Assembly (NCBI RefSeq): GCF_020520285.1
Contig: NZ_CP084742.1
Span: 4,774,001-4,838,000 of the forward strand
Source of the DNA: Pseudomonas sp. L5B5
GTDB taxonomy: Bacteria; Pseudomonadota; Gammaproteobacteria; Pseudomonadales; Pseudomonadaceae
Direction: 5' to 3'
Length of the DNA stretch: 64,000 bases
A program made the translations under genes and the position numbers. Shown here piece after piece: positions 1 to 8,054 of this stretch (positions within the stretch are counted from its first letter, which is position 1; every line of letters begins with the position of its first letter). Below the pieces are notes generated by a model. It made no database searches. It was not told where the DNA came from and was given only the letters and a program-made list of their open reading frames with translations.

Positions 1-113
1 TGGCCTGGGGATTTGCCCACCTGGGGCGGTTCGCCGGGGACTACCGCAAGCTGTTCGGCGAGACCCCCAGCGCCACCTTGCAACGTCAGGCGGCGCGACG
101 CGCCAGTCACTGA
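1..113 (+). CDS. AraC-family transcriptional regulator, C-terminal fragment
   Basis: Only the last 36 codons are in the window; the in-frame codons begin at base 3 and the TGA is at 111-113. The residues WGFAHLGRFAGDYRKLFGE followed by TPSATLQRQ match the second helix-turn-helix of AraC/XylS regulators (family pattern GFxxxxxFxxxFKxxxGxxPxxxR). The gene converges on the monooxygenase/dioxygenase operon that ends at 168, with a 54-bp gap, so it is a candidate regulator of that operon; this is inferred from position only. The effector domain lies outside the window, so the ligand class cannot be judged. Confidence 0.8.
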   Translation, partial: AWGFAHLGRFAGDYRKLFGETPSATLQRQAARRASH

Positions 114-167
114 CAGCGCGCCGTGCCAACCGCAGGAGTGCCCGGCGCCTCCTGCACCAGGCCGACT

Positions 168-1307
168 CTAGGCCCGGGTTCCGGTGGGCTGGCTGCCCGC
201 GGCCCGCAGGATCTGCCGGCGTACCCAGTCATCGCCAAAACCGTGCTTGAGTACCCGATGCCGGACTTCGTCCGGCAGTATCGAGACCTCGCCGTACAGG
301 CATGACCAGCGTTGGCAATGCTCGGCCAGTTCCCGCTCACCGGCTTCCCAGGCCGCCAGGCGTGCGGGGATATCGCGTCGGTCCTTGAGCCCCTCCAGGT
401 AATGGGCCAGGGCCAGTCCCGTTTGCATCGACATGCCGCCACCCTGGCCCAGGTGCGGTGGCTGGGCATGGGCGGCGTCGCCGATCAGTGCCGTGTGCCC
501 GGCCGACCAGGCACGGACCTTGACGATGCTGTACTGCGCCCAGGGCAGCACCTCTTCCACTCGGTCGATCAAGTGCGCCCAGGCCGGAAATGACTCGCAC
601 CAGGTTCCGTGGTCCAGCGGCGAGGCCTTGCCCCGGATGTCGTCCGTCTGGCAGGTCAACGCCAGGTAGATGCGCTTTGCGTCCAGAGGGGTGATCAGCA
701 AGCGACGGTTGCCACTCCAGCATTCGAGGTACTTGCCCTGGCCGTTTGGGCCCAGTTCCTTTTGGGTGCCAGGAATGATGGCGCGTAGCGCGCCTTCGTC
801 GGTCTGCTGGTGGAACTGTTCCAGCCCCAGTGTTCGTCGTACCGCCGACCACACGCCATCGGCGCCGATGGCCAGGTCGGCCTGTTCACGCCGTGCACCG
901 GCGAACTGCAACTCGCCGCTGGCGCTGGCGCCCAGTACTTCGCAGCCGGTGCGGATCTGCACGCCCGCGGCCAGTGCCGCCTCCTTCAAGCTGGCCAGCA
1001 AGGTGCTGCGATCCACCGTCACCAGGCGTATGCCGGGCGGCAGTTCGCCCGGCTCCAGCACTCGCCCGCTACTGTCGCGCTGCTCCATGGCCCGGCCATG
1101 GAAGGCATCGGCGGCCAGTGCCTTCACACCCAGGGCGTCGAGGATGCGCAGGCCGTTTTCCCAGATATAGATGCCCGAACCCTGGGCGCGCAGTTGGGCC
1201 TGGCGTTCGAAAATGGTCACCGACCAGCCCCGTTGTGCCAGGGCGGTGGCCGCGGCGAGGCCGCCAAAGCCGCCGCCGGCGATGATCGCGCTAAAACCGT
1301 TACTCAT
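168..1307 (-). CDS. FAD-dependent aromatic-ring monooxygenase (PqsH/AqdB-like or salicylate-hydroxylase-like)
   Basis: 379 aa, a class A flavoprotein monooxygenase. Three family motifs are visible: the N-terminal Rossmann dinucleotide fold GGGFGGLAAATALAQRGW ending in an acidic E34, the DG motif IGADGVWSAVRR near residue 150, and the GD motif ALIGDAAHAQPPHLGQG near residue 280. Such enzymes use NAD(P)H and O2 to hydroxylate aromatic or heteroaromatic rings. ATG 1307 has an AGGAG 8 nt upstream. The gene lies 14 bp behind a HOD-type dioxygenase, so the pair is probably one transcript. In known alkylquinolone pathways an FAD monooxygenase makes the 3-hydroxy-4-quinolone that HOD/AqdC cleaves, so that is the favoured role here (inference). 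A salicylate or 6-hydroxynicotinate hydroxylase-type substrate remains possible. Confidence 0.8.
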   Translation of the reverse strand: MSNGFSAIIAGGGFGGLAAATALAQRGWSVTIFERQAQLRAQGSGIYIWENGLRILDALGVKALAADAFHGRAMEQRDSSGRVLEPGELPPGIRLVTVDRSTLLASLKEAALAAGVQIRTGCEVLGASASGELQFAGARREQADLAIGADGVWSAVRRTLGLEQFHQQTDEGALRAIIPGTQKELGPNGQGKYLECWSGNRRLLITPLDAKRIYLALTCQTDDIRGKASPLDHGTWCESFPAWAHLIDRVEEVLPWAQYSIVKVRAWSAGHTALIGDAAHAQPPHLGQGGGMSMQTGLALAHYLEGLKDRRDIPARLAAWEAGERELAEHCQRWSCLYGEVSILPDEVRHRVLKHGFGDDWVRRQILRAAGSQPTGTRA

Positions 1308-1321
1308 GAGATCGCTCCTGT

Positions 1322-2116
1322 TCAGCCGGCAAGGAATTCGGTGATGGCCCGGGCCACTGCCACGGGATTCTCAAGGGTCGGGAAGTGGGTATTGCCGGGA
1401 ATGTGGCAGGGCTCGAACCAGCTGTGTTCAACGGCGAAAGCCTGTTGCATGCGGCGGTAGTCGAGGGTGGGCGGTTGCGAATAGATATGCCGGACCAGGG
1501 GCTTGTCGGCGATGGCCGACATGCGCTCCAGCGGGCTGCCCCAGCGCCGGTAGCAGATCTCGATTTCGCGGCAGGCGCGGCGCCACATGGCGCCGTCGAA
1601 CCAGGGCATCTCGCTGCGCAGGTGCTCGAGTACATCGGCGTTATCGGTGCTGGCGGCCCACTCGTCGAAGAAGCTCTGGCGCCCGGTGGCGTAGTCCGTC
1701 AGGTGCTGGCCCTGGGCGAGTTGCTGCCAGAAACCGTCGTGGGGTTGCATCAGCCAGTCGATCACCACGGTCCTGGGCAGGCGTTTGCTGCCCAGGCGCT
1801 CGCAGGCTTCCAGGTTGACCCAGCAACCATGGGACGTGGAGACCAGGCGCACCTGCTCCAGGCCCTTGAAGTCGATGAAGGCCAGCAGGTCGTCGGCCAG
1901 GTCCAGGGCACTGAAGTCGCCGCTGTCGGTCTGGTCCGGGTCGTGCCCGCGCCAGTCCAGGCAGATCACCTGGAAGCGCTCGGCCAGCAGCGGGGCCAGG
2001 GTCTTGAACAGCCGGCGATCCTGGCACCAGCCGCTGAGCAGCAGCAGGGTCGGGGCATGGGGGTCGCCGGTTGTGGTGTAGGTCATCAGGGTGTCGTTCA
2101 ACTGCACGGTCTGCAT
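1322..2116 (-). CDS. Cofactor-independent 2,4-dioxygenase of the HOD/QDO family (alpha/beta-hydrolase fold)
   Basis: 264 aa. Many blocks match 1H-3-hydroxy-4-oxoquinaldine 2,4-dioxygenase (HOD) as recalled: LLLLSGWCQDRRLF, WRGH, TSHGCWV, VIDWLMQP, GSPLERM, RHIYSQP, HSWF and NTHFP. The HOD catalytic residues have counterparts: nucleophile-elbow S95 (S-H-G), D120 in DWLM and H244 in THFP; the His/Asp dyad deprotonates substrate. The family cleaves 3-hydroxy-4(1H)-quinolones with O2, releasing CO and an N-acylanthranilate, without metal or cofactor; some members degrade the quorum signal PQS. ATG 2116 has AAGGAG upstream. It is the first gene of the operon with the FAD monooxygenase. A plain ester hydrolase is less likely because DWLM, SQP and THFP are HOD-specific. 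Confidence 0.82.
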   Translation of the reverse strand: MQTVQLNDTLMTYTTTGDPHAPTLLLLSGWCQDRRLFKTLAPLLAERFQVICLDWRGHDPDQTDSGDFSALDLADDLLAFIDFKGLEQVRLVSTSHGCWVNLEACERLGSKRLPRTVVIDWLMQPHDGFWQQLAQGQHLTDYATGRQSFFDEWAASTDNADVLEHLRSEMPWFDGAMWRRACREIEICYRRWGSPLERMSAIADKPLVRHIYSQPPTLDYRRMQQAFAVEHSWFEPCHIPGNTHFPTLENPVAVARAITEFLAG

Positions 2117-2347
2117 GGTGTGGCTCCTTGGCGGGTGATAGGCGAGGCAGCGGGACGAGCTGGCTGGCGCTGGGAAAATGGTGCGCCGGGGCCGGATGGC
2201 GGGCTATCCGGTGGGTGGGGAGTCGTTATCCGCAGAGTCCTGGGGCCCGGAACAGCCGCGTGCTGCGATAACGTGATATCGGGCGAACCAATTGCCCGGC
2301 AGCGGTCTAAAATCCCGCTGCTCCCTTTCCTCGAGGAATCCTCCGTC

Positions 2348-2848
2348 GTGAAATCCGTCCTTGCTCTGCTGTCTCTCGTTGCGCTGCCGGTCCTGGCCGC
2401 CGAACCGACCCTGTACGGTCGTTACGAAAACATCCGCCTGCCGGAAATCGGCGAAACCCTGCAAGCCAAGATGGACACCGGGGCCCTGACGGCGTCGCTG
2501 TCGGCCAAGGACATCCAGACGTTCACCCGCGACGGTGAGAACTGGGTGCGCTTCCGCCTGGCCACCAAGGACGCCGGCAGCAAGGTCTACGAACACAAGG
2601 TGGCGCGGATCAGCAAGATCAAGAGCCGCTCCGACGAGGACGATGACCGCGAAGAACCGCAGGCGGCCAAGCGCCCGGTGGTGGAGCTGGAGATGTGCCT
2701 GGGCAACGTCAAGCGCACGGTGGAGGTCAACCTCACCGATCGCAGCAGCTTCAACTACCCACTGCTGATCGGGGCCAAGGCCCTGCGTGAGTTCGGCGCG
2801 GCGGTGAACCCCGCGCGGCGCTACACCGCCGATAAACCTGACTGCTGA
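2348..2848 (+). CDS. Secreted retropepsin-like ATP-dependent zinc protease family protein (DUF785/RimB-like)
   Basis: 166 aa. The start is GTG 2348, giving a signal peptide MKSVLALLSLVALPVLAAEP; GAGGA lies about 10 nt upstream. The longer reading frame starting at 1385 is antisense to the dioxygenase and is not credible. The mature part has the retropepsin-like motif KMDTGALTASLSA (D-T/S-G) and a second element FNYPLLIGAKALREFGA, typical of the putative ATP-dependent zinc protease (DUF785) family. An acidic stretch SRSDEDDDREE sits mid-protein. Periplasmic location follows from the signal peptide. Its substrate is unknown; it precedes creB by 104 bp and may or may not be cotranscribed. Confidence 0.7.
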   Translation: MKSVLALLSLVALPVLAAEPTLYGRYENIRLPEIGETLQAKMDTGALTASLSAKDIQTFTRDGENWVRFRLATKDAGSKVYEHKVARISKIKSRSDEDDDREEPQAAKRPVVELEMCLGNVKRTVEVNLTDRSSFNYPLLIGAKALREFGAAVNPARRYTADKPDC

Positions 2849-2952
2849 TCGATCTGTTGCCCGGACTCGGCGTGCCGTTGTGCAAGGTCTGATTGACTGT
2901 CCATGAGGCATCCGGCACCGTTCGCCCATCGAATGTTGCGTGCCTGGATGCC

Positions 2953-3636
2953 ATGCCCCATATCCTGATTGTCGAAGACGAAGCGGCCATTGCCGACACC
3001 CTGATCTTTGCCCTGCAAGGCGAGGGTTTCAGCACCACCTGGCTGAGCCTTGGGCGCGCAGCCCTCGAGCACCAGCGCACGACCCCGGCGGACCTGGTCA
3101 TCCTCGACATCGGCTTGCCGGACATCAGCGGTTTTGAAACGTGCAAGGAGCTGCGACGGTTCAGCGAAGTGCCGGTGATGTTCCTCAGCGCCCGGGACGG
3201 CGAGATCGACCGGGTGGTCGGCCTGGAGATCGGTGCCGACGACTACGTGGTCAAGCCCTTCAGCCCCCGTGAGGTGGCAGCGCGGGTCAAGGCCATCCTC
3301 AAGCGCGTGGTTGTGCGAGCAGCGCCGGAGCCGGAAGCGGTGGCGCTGTTCGCGATCGATCCGCAGCGGGTGCAGATCAGCTATCGCGGCCAGCCCTTGA
3401 GCCTGACCCGACATGAGTTCCGCCTGCTGCAATGCCTGCTGGAACAACCCGAGCGGGTGCTCAGCCGCGAGCAGTTGCTCGATGCCCTGGGGGTAATGGC
3501 GGATGTCGGTTATGAGCGCAACATCGACAGCCATGTGAAGAGCCTGCGGGCCAAGCTGCGCCTGGTGGCGGCCCAGGCCGAGCCGATCCAGACCCACCGT
3601 GGCCTGGGCTACAGCTACAGCCCGAGTCACGCCTGA
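2953..3636 (+). CDS. creB: Two-component response regulator CreB
   Basis: 227 aa, OmpR/PhoB type. The receiver domain starts ILIVEDE, with phospho-acceptor D52 in LVILDIGLPD and the conserved K in VVKPFSPRE. The C-terminal winged helix shows LTRHEFRLLQCLLE and the terminal RTHRGLGYSY-like signature (QTHRGLGYSY). ATG 2953 (MPHILIVEDE) is preferred over upstream in-frame starts because family members begin there. The TGA overlaps the creC ATG by one base, so translation is coupled. CreBC responds to growth/carbon state and, in pseudomonads, to PBP4 inhibition, and controls creD. Confidence 0.9.
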   Translation: MPHILIVEDEAAIADTLIFALQGEGFSTTWLSLGRAALEHQRTTPADLVILDIGLPDISGFETCKELRRFSEVPVMFLSARDGEIDRVVGLEIGADDYVVKPFSPREVAARVKAILKRVVVRAAPEPEAVALFAIDPQRVQISYRGQPLSLTRHEFRLLQCLLEQPERVLSREQLLDALGVMADVGYERNIDSHVKSLRAKLRLVAAQAEPIQTHRGLGYSYSPSHA

Positions 3637-5054
3637 TGACCCTGGGCCTGCGGATCTTCCTGGTCTACCTGCTGTTCATCAGTTTCACCGGCTACTTCGT
3701 GCTGAGCACGGTGATGAAGGAAATCCGCCCCGGGGTGCGCCAGTCCACCGAGGAGACCCTGGTGGACACCGCCAACCTGCTGGCAGAGATCATGCGTGAC
3801 GATTTCAAGGCCGGCACCCTCAACGAAAATCGCTGGCCGCAACTGCTGCGGGCCTACGGCGAGCGCCAGCCGGCGGCGACCATCTGGGGTCTGCCCAAGA
3901 ACCAGGTCAACCACCGGATCTACGTGACCGATGCCCGGGGCATCGTGGTCCTGGACTCCAGCGGCCTGGCGGTGGGCCAGGACTATTCACGCTGGAACGA
4001 CGTCTACCTGACCCTGCGCGGACAGTACGGCGCACGCTCGTCGCGGGCGCTGGCCGAAGACCCCAACTCCTCGGTGATGCACGTGGGGGCGCCGATCCGC
4101 GACAACGGCCAGATCATCGGCGTGGTCACCGTGGCCAAGCCCAACAGTTCATTGCAGCCTTATGTCGATCGCACCGAGGGGCGCCTGGTGTGGTACGGCG
4201 CCGGGCTGATCGCCATCGGGCTGTTGTTCGGCGCGCTGCTGTCCTGGTGGCTGAGTGCCGCGCTGCGCCGCCTGACCGCCTATGCGCAGGCGGTGAGCGA
4301 GGGGCGGCGGGCCGAGCTGCCGCATTATCGCGGTGGCGAGATGGAGCAATTGGCCACGGCGGTGGAGCGCATGCGCACCCAGCTGGAGGGCAAGGCCTAT
4401 GTCGAGCGCTACGTGCACACCCTGACCCATGAACTGAAGAGCCCGCTGGCCGCCATCCGTGGCGCGGCAGAACTGCTCCAGGAAGAGATGCCCCAGGCCC
4501 AGCGCCAGCGTTTCGTCGGCAACATCGACAGCGAAAGCGCGCGCATGCAGCACTTGATCGAGCGCCTGCTGAACCTGGCCCAGGTCGAGCAGCGCCAGGG
4601 CCTGGAGGAACGGGTGAGCGTGCCCCTGGCGCCCCTGGTCGAGGAGTTGCTCGACAGTCAGCATGGGCGCATCGAAGGCAAGCAGTTGCAGGTGGAGCAA
4701 CAGGTGCCGGCGGAGCTGGCCTGGTCCGGCGAGCCGTTCCTGCTGCGCCAGGCCCTGGGCAACCTCTTGGCCAATGCCCTGGACTTCAGCCCGGCCCAGG
4801 GTCTGCTGCGCTTTACCGCGCGGCGGGTGGAGGCTTGCGTCGAGCTGGTGTTGTTCAACCAGGGCGAACCGATTCCGGACTACGCCCTGCCGCGCCTGTG
4901 CGAACGTTTCTATTCCCTGCCGCGTCCGGACAGCGGACGCAAGAGCACCGGCCTTGGGCTGAACTTCGTCGATGAGGTGGTGCAGCTGCACGGCGGCCAG
5001 TTGCGGATCCACAACGTGCCGGGCGGCGTCCAGGTCACCTTGCGCCTGCCTTGA
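3636..5054 (+). CDS. creC: Sensor histidine kinase CreC
   Basis: 472 aa, inner membrane. TM1 is near residues 4-24 (IFLVYLLFISFTGYFVL), followed by a periplasmic sensing region to about 180, TM2 (GAGLIAIGLLFGALLSWWL), a HAMP-like linker, a HisKA box with the phosphorylated His in LTHELKSPLAAIRG, and a HATPase domain with N box LGNLLANALDFSP and G box STGLGLNFVDEV. ATG overlaps the creB stop (TGATG). It is the cognate kinase of CreB. The stop is followed by a REP-like hairpin and then creD. Confidence 0.9.
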   Translation: MTLGLRIFLVYLLFISFTGYFVLSTVMKEIRPGVRQSTEETLVDTANLLAEIMRDDFKAGTLNENRWPQLLRAYGERQPAATIWGLPKNQVNHRIYVTDARGIVVLDSSGLAVGQDYSRWNDVYLTLRGQYGARSSRALAEDPNSSVMHVGAPIRDNGQIIGVVTVAKPNSSLQPYVDRTEGRLVWYGAGLIAIGLLFGALLSWWLSAALRRLTAYAQAVSEGRRAELPHYRGGEMEQLATAVERMRTQLEGKAYVERYVHTLTHELKSPLAAIRGAAELLQEEMPQAQRQRFVGNIDSESARMQHLIERLLNLAQVEQRQGLEERVSVPLAPLVEELLDSQHGRIEGKQLQVEQQVPAELAWSGEPFLLRQALGNLLANALDFSPAQGLLRFTARRVEACVELVLFNQGEPIPDYALPRLCERFYSLPRPDSGRKSTGLGLNFVDEVVQLHGGQLRIHNVPGGVQVTLRLP

Positions 5055-5063
5055 CCTGCGGAG

Positions 5064-5090
5064 GTGGCGAGGCAGCTTGCTCCCTCGCCA
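5064..5090. repeat. Single REP-type palindrome between creC and creD
   Basis: The stretch contains GGCGAGG and CCTCGCC flanking the core AGCTTGCTC, the same core as the REPIN at 13467-13586. It can fold into a hairpin and might dampen creC to creD read-through. It begins 10 bases past the creC stop. Confidence 0.6.
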
Positions 5091-5108
5091 TAAAGGCCTC
5101 GGGGATTC

Positions 5109-5124
5109 TCCACAGAGTTTCCAC
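5109..5124 (+). promoter_or_regulatory. Possible CreB-binding tag upstream of creD
   Basis: A direct repeat TCCAC-N6-TCCAC lies 65 bp before the creD ATG. The known cre/blr tag is TTCAC-N6-TTCAC; spacing is exact and each half differs by one base (T to C at the second position). The position in front of creD is where the tag is expected. The match is degenerate, so this is a moderate call. Confidence 0.45.
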
Positions 5125-5188
5125 ATTGGCCCCATAAAACCCCCATGCCCGAACACCAGACTCTCCTCATTCAAACAGGGAGAGCCCC

Positions 5189-6565
5189 ATGAACCGCAAT
5201 CTGACTTTCAAGCTCGGGGCCATTGGCCTGCTGATCATGCTGTTGATGATCCCGCTGCTGCTGATCAGCGGCCTGATCGGCGAGCGCCAGCAGCTACGCG
5301 ACGGCGTGCTCGACGATATCGCCCGCAGCTCCAGCACCCAGCAACAGCTTCGCGGCCCGGTGATGGTGGTGGAGTACCGCAAGACCGTGCGCACCTGGAA
5401 GACCGACGAGAAGACCAAGAAGCGCTATCAGGAAATCGGCGAAGAGCAGGGGCGCATGTTCTTCCTGCCGGAGCATTTCGAACTGGACGGCAAGGTCCAG
5501 ACCGAACTGCGTGCCCGAGGCATCTACGAGGCGCGGCTGTTCCACGCCGACAACCACATCAGTGGCCAGTTCGTGGTGCCCGAGCAGTACGGGATCAAGG
5601 AAGATTTTGCCGACTACAAGTTCGCCCAGCCGTTCCTGGCAGTGGGCATCAGCGATATCCGCGGCATCGAGAATGCCCTGCAACTGCAGCTCAACGGCCA
5701 GACCCTGGATTTTGCCCCGGGCACTTTCGTCAGCTGGCTGGATGAAGGCGTGCATGTGACGTTGCCGCCCCTGGATCTGAAAAAAGCCAGTCGCCTGGAC
5801 TTCGCCTTCGACCTGCGCCTGCAGGGCACCGGCCAACTGGCGGTGCTGCCGGTGGGCAAGACCAGCAAGGTCCTGCTGACGGCCAACTGGCCGCACCCGA
5901 GCTTCATCGGCAACTACCTGCCAGTGCGTCGGGAAGTCACCGAGAAAGGGTTCTCGGCCATCTGGCAGACCTCGTTCTTTTCCACCAACCTGGAACATGC
6001 CATGGAGCGTTGCGCACTCGGCACTCAATGCCAGGGCTTCAACAGTCGAAGCTTCGGTGTGAGCTTCATCGATCCGGTGGACCAGTACCTCAAGAGCGAC
6101 CGGGCAATCAAGTACGCGCTGCTGTTCATCGGCCTGACCTTCGCCGGCTTCTTTCTGTTCGAGGTGCTCAAGAATCTGTCGGTGCATCCGATCCAGTACG
6201 GTCTGGTGGGCGTGGCCCTGGCGTTCTTCTACCTGTTGCTGCTGTCGTTGTCCGAGCACCTGGGCTTTGCGCAGGCCTATGGCGTGTCGGCGGCGGCCTG
6301 TGTGGGCCTGATCGGTTTCTATGTCAGCCATGTGCTGCACAGCTGGCGTAACGGCGCGATGTTCGCAGTCTCGCTGGCGGCCCTGTACGGCCTGCTCTAT
6401 GGCCTGCTCAGTGCCGAGGACTACGCGCTGCTGATGGGCTCGTTGCTGCTGTTCGGCCTGCTGGGTGTGTTCATGGTGCTGACCCGCAAGCTGGACTGGT
6501 ATGGCGTTGGCCAGCGCAAGGAGCCGCAGCCACTGCAATTCGACCTGGGGGTGATCCGTGAGTAG
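5189..6565 (+). CDS. creD: Inner-membrane protein CreD
   Basis: 458 aa, the usual length. A membrane anchor lies at residues 8-29 (GAIGLLIMLLMIPLLLISGL), then a large periplasmic domain (about 30-305) and five to six C-terminal membrane helices starting at KYALLFIGLTFAGFFLFEVL. KNLSVHPIQYGLVGVALAFF and SLSEHLGFAQAYGVSA are characteristic CreD blocks. GGGAGAG precedes ATG 5189. CreD is the best-known CreBC target, linked to envelope integrity and beta-lactam response; its biochemical activity is unknown. Confidence 0.92.
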   Translation: MNRNLTFKLGAIGLLIMLLMIPLLLISGLIGERQQLRDGVLDDIARSSSTQQQLRGPVMVVEYRKTVRTWKTDEKTKKRYQEIGEEQGRMFFLPEHFELDGKVQTELRARGIYEARLFHADNHISGQFVVPEQYGIKEDFADYKFAQPFLAVGISDIRGIENALQLQLNGQTLDFAPGTFVSWLDEGVHVTLPPLDLKKASRLDFAFDLRLQGTGQLAVLPVGKTSKVLLTANWPHPSFIGNYLPVRREVTEKGFSAIWQTSFFSTNLEHAMERCALGTQCQGFNSRSFGVSFIDPVDQYLKSDRAIKYALLFIGLTFAGFFLFEVLKNLSVHPIQYGLVGVALAFFYLLLLSLSEHLGFAQAYGVSAAACVGLIGFYVSHVLHSWRNGAMFAVSLAALYGLLYGLLSAEDYALLMGSLLLFGLLGVFMVLTRKLDWYGVGQRKEPQPLQFDLGVIRE

Positions 6566-6734
6566 GTCACTGGGGTTGCGCGAGGATCAGCGCCAGCGTG
6601 AGCACCTGTCGCTGCGGATTGCCGGATTGTTTCCAGCGGATGCCTGGTGGCTGGTGCGCCAGTCGGCAGGTCTCGGGAAACCGGTGGGGCGAATCGTTCC
6701 GCATCGCCCCGGGCCGGACCGGCTGACCGACTAG
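6558..6734 (+). CDS. Possible 58-aa ORF overlapping the end of creD
   Basis: GTG 6558 overlaps the creD stop (GTGAGTAG) and opens a frame running to TAG 6732-6734. The predicted peptide starts MSRSLGLREDQRQREHLSL and contains FPADAWWLVRQSAGLGKPVG. The tight overlap is typical of translational coupling, and the frame fills the otherwise empty gap before the convergent GST gene, overlapping that gene by four bases. I recognise no domain and see no independent ribosome site. It could be chance in GC-rich DNA. Confidence 0.3.
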   Translation: MSRSLGLREDQRQREHLSLRIAGLFPADAWWLVRQSAGLGKPVGRIVPHRPGPDRLTD

Positions 6735-7360
6735 GCCGGAGGTTGGGTGGCGAGCATCGACGCGCGCTGGCTGACCTCGGCGTACCAGGCGGCGAGCTGG
6801 GGCTGGGCCTGGCGCCACTGCAGATCGGGGTGGCGAAAGTCCAGGTAGCCCAGGGCACAGGCGACGCTGATGGCGGCGATGTCGAAGTGGCTGGCCAGTT
6901 CGGCGATGGCCTGGGCCTCCAGCTCTGCCAGGGCCCGACGGATCTTGTCACGCTGGCCTTCGAGCCAGGGTTGCGACTGTTTTTCGGGGGCTCGCAGGAC
7001 CTGTTCGTAGCGCACTAGCACCGACGCATCCATGATGCCGTCGGCCAGGGCGGCGAGGGTCAGGCGCCGCCAGCGGGCCGAGCCTTCGCGAGGGATCAGC
7101 GGATTGCCGACGTGCTGCTGGTCCAGGTAATCGAGAATCACCCGGCTGTCGTACAGCACCTGGCCGTTGGCCAGGCGCAGGGCAGGGATCTTGCCCAGCG
7201 GGTTGTCCTGGTTCAGCGTGGCATCGGGCGTGATCGGGGTCAGCTGGCAGCCGTGCAGGGCCACACGCTCCAGTTGCCCGGTTTCGTGCAGCAGCACCAT
7301 GACTTTGCGCACGTAAGGTGATGCCGGGTTGTGGAACAGCGTCATGCTGGGGATGGACAT
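6731..7360 (-). CDS. Glutathione S-transferase family protein
   Basis: 209 aa. The N-terminal thioredoxin-like domain begins MTLFHNPASPYVRKVMVLLHE, followed by the cis-proline and glutathione-binding region GKIPALRLANGQVLYDSRVI (P51-like, D/S pair), then an all-helical C-terminal domain with SVACALGYLDFRHPDLQWR. ATG 7360 (MSIPSMTLF) is chosen because it has GAGGAATA upstream; the longer frame has no family match. Bacterial GSTs conjugate glutathione to electrophiles; the specific substrate cannot be read from sequence. Confidence 0.85.
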   Translation of the reverse strand: MSIPSMTLFHNPASPYVRKVMVLLHETGQLERVALHGCQLTPITPDATLNQDNPLGKIPALRLANGQVLYDSRVILDYLDQQHVGNPLIPREGSARWRRLTLAALADGIMDASVLVRYEQVLRAPEKQSQPWLEGQRDKIRRALAELEAQAIAELASHFDIAAISVACALGYLDFRHPDLQWRQAQPQLAAWYAEVSQRASMLATQPPA

Positions 7361-7465
7361 GAATATTCCTCGTGGGTGGGGGAGCACAGGCTCACGCCCC
7401 GGGGATCTTAGCGCAGCCTGTGGCCCTGGCCACAGGTGCGAGATGCAGTACCGCAAGGAGAATCG

Positions 7466-7888
7466 ATGCGCCGTTCCTATCTGCTACATGGGCTGTACAG
7501 CCTGCTGCTGACGTTGCTGGGGGCCCTGACGGTGTACCTGGCCCTGCAATACGAGTTTCGCCGCAAGGGCGAGGGCGAGCCGGAGTTGATCATGGCGTTC
7601 GCCTACATGGCCTGGTACTGGGCCTTGCCGGCGCTGACGCTGCCGGCCCTGGGCTGTGCCCTGCTGGGCCTGCGCGGCCCGGCCCGGGTGACCCGACCCT
7701 GGCGCTGGGGCCTGGCGGCCAGCTATGTACCGCTGTTGGGGCTGGCGTTGTTCAGCGTGCTGGTGGCCATCGAGGCGCTGCAGGACAACCGTGGGTTCAT
7801 CCCGGTGATGCTGGTCGGCCTGGTGCTCTCCATGTACCTGTGGCGGGGGTTCCCGGCTGCCGGGGTCAAGCCGCGCCCTTGCGCTTGA
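7466..7888 (+). CDS. Small integral membrane protein of unknown function
   Basis: 140 aa. Four hydrophobic segments are visible: LHGLYSLLLTLLGALTVYLA, MAWYWALPALTLPALGCALL, LAASYVPLLGLALFSVLVAI and FIPVMLVGLVLSMYLW. AAGGAG sits 5 nt before ATG 7466. No recognised motif. Its 3' end overlaps the convergent 62-aa gene by 23 bp. Function is unknown. Confidence 0.7.
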   Translation: MRRSYLLHGLYSLLLTLLGALTVYLALQYEFRRKGEGEPELIMAFAYMAWYWALPALTLPALGCALLGLRGPARVTRPWRWGLAASYVPLLGLALFSVLVAIEALQDNRGFIPVMLVGLVLSMYLWRGFPAAGVKPRPCA

Positions 7889-8054
7889 GCAGGCCACGCA
7901 GGGCGAGCAGCGCCGGCAGGCCGAGGCCGATCCAGCTCAGGCTGTCCCACAGGCCGTCGCCCAGCAGCGCCGCGAACAACCCGGCGGCGCTGAGCAGGCC
8001 GATGGCCAGGGGCGCGGCGAAGACCTTCCAGAAACTCGCTTGACGGCGTTTCAT
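7866..8054 (-). CDS. Short membrane protein coupled to the PepSY gene
   Basis: 62 aa, MKRRQASFWKVFAAPLAIGL followed by a second hydrophobic segment and a basic tail LLKRKGA. Two membrane helices are likely. Its ATG overlaps the TGA of the upstream PepSY gene (ATGA at 8051-8054), so it is translationally coupled. Small two-helix proteins of this type commonly accompany siderophore-reductase PepSY proteins; the role here is inferred from position. Confidence 0.7.
   Translation of the reverse strand: MKRRQASFWKVFAAPLAIGLLSAAGLFAALLGDGLWDSLSWIGLGLPALLALRGLLKRKGAA

Noticed and set aside
1385..2347. N-terminal extension of the retropepsin-like protease
   Set aside because: It is antisense to the HOD-like gene; the GTG at 2348 gives a proper signal peptide and ribosome site.
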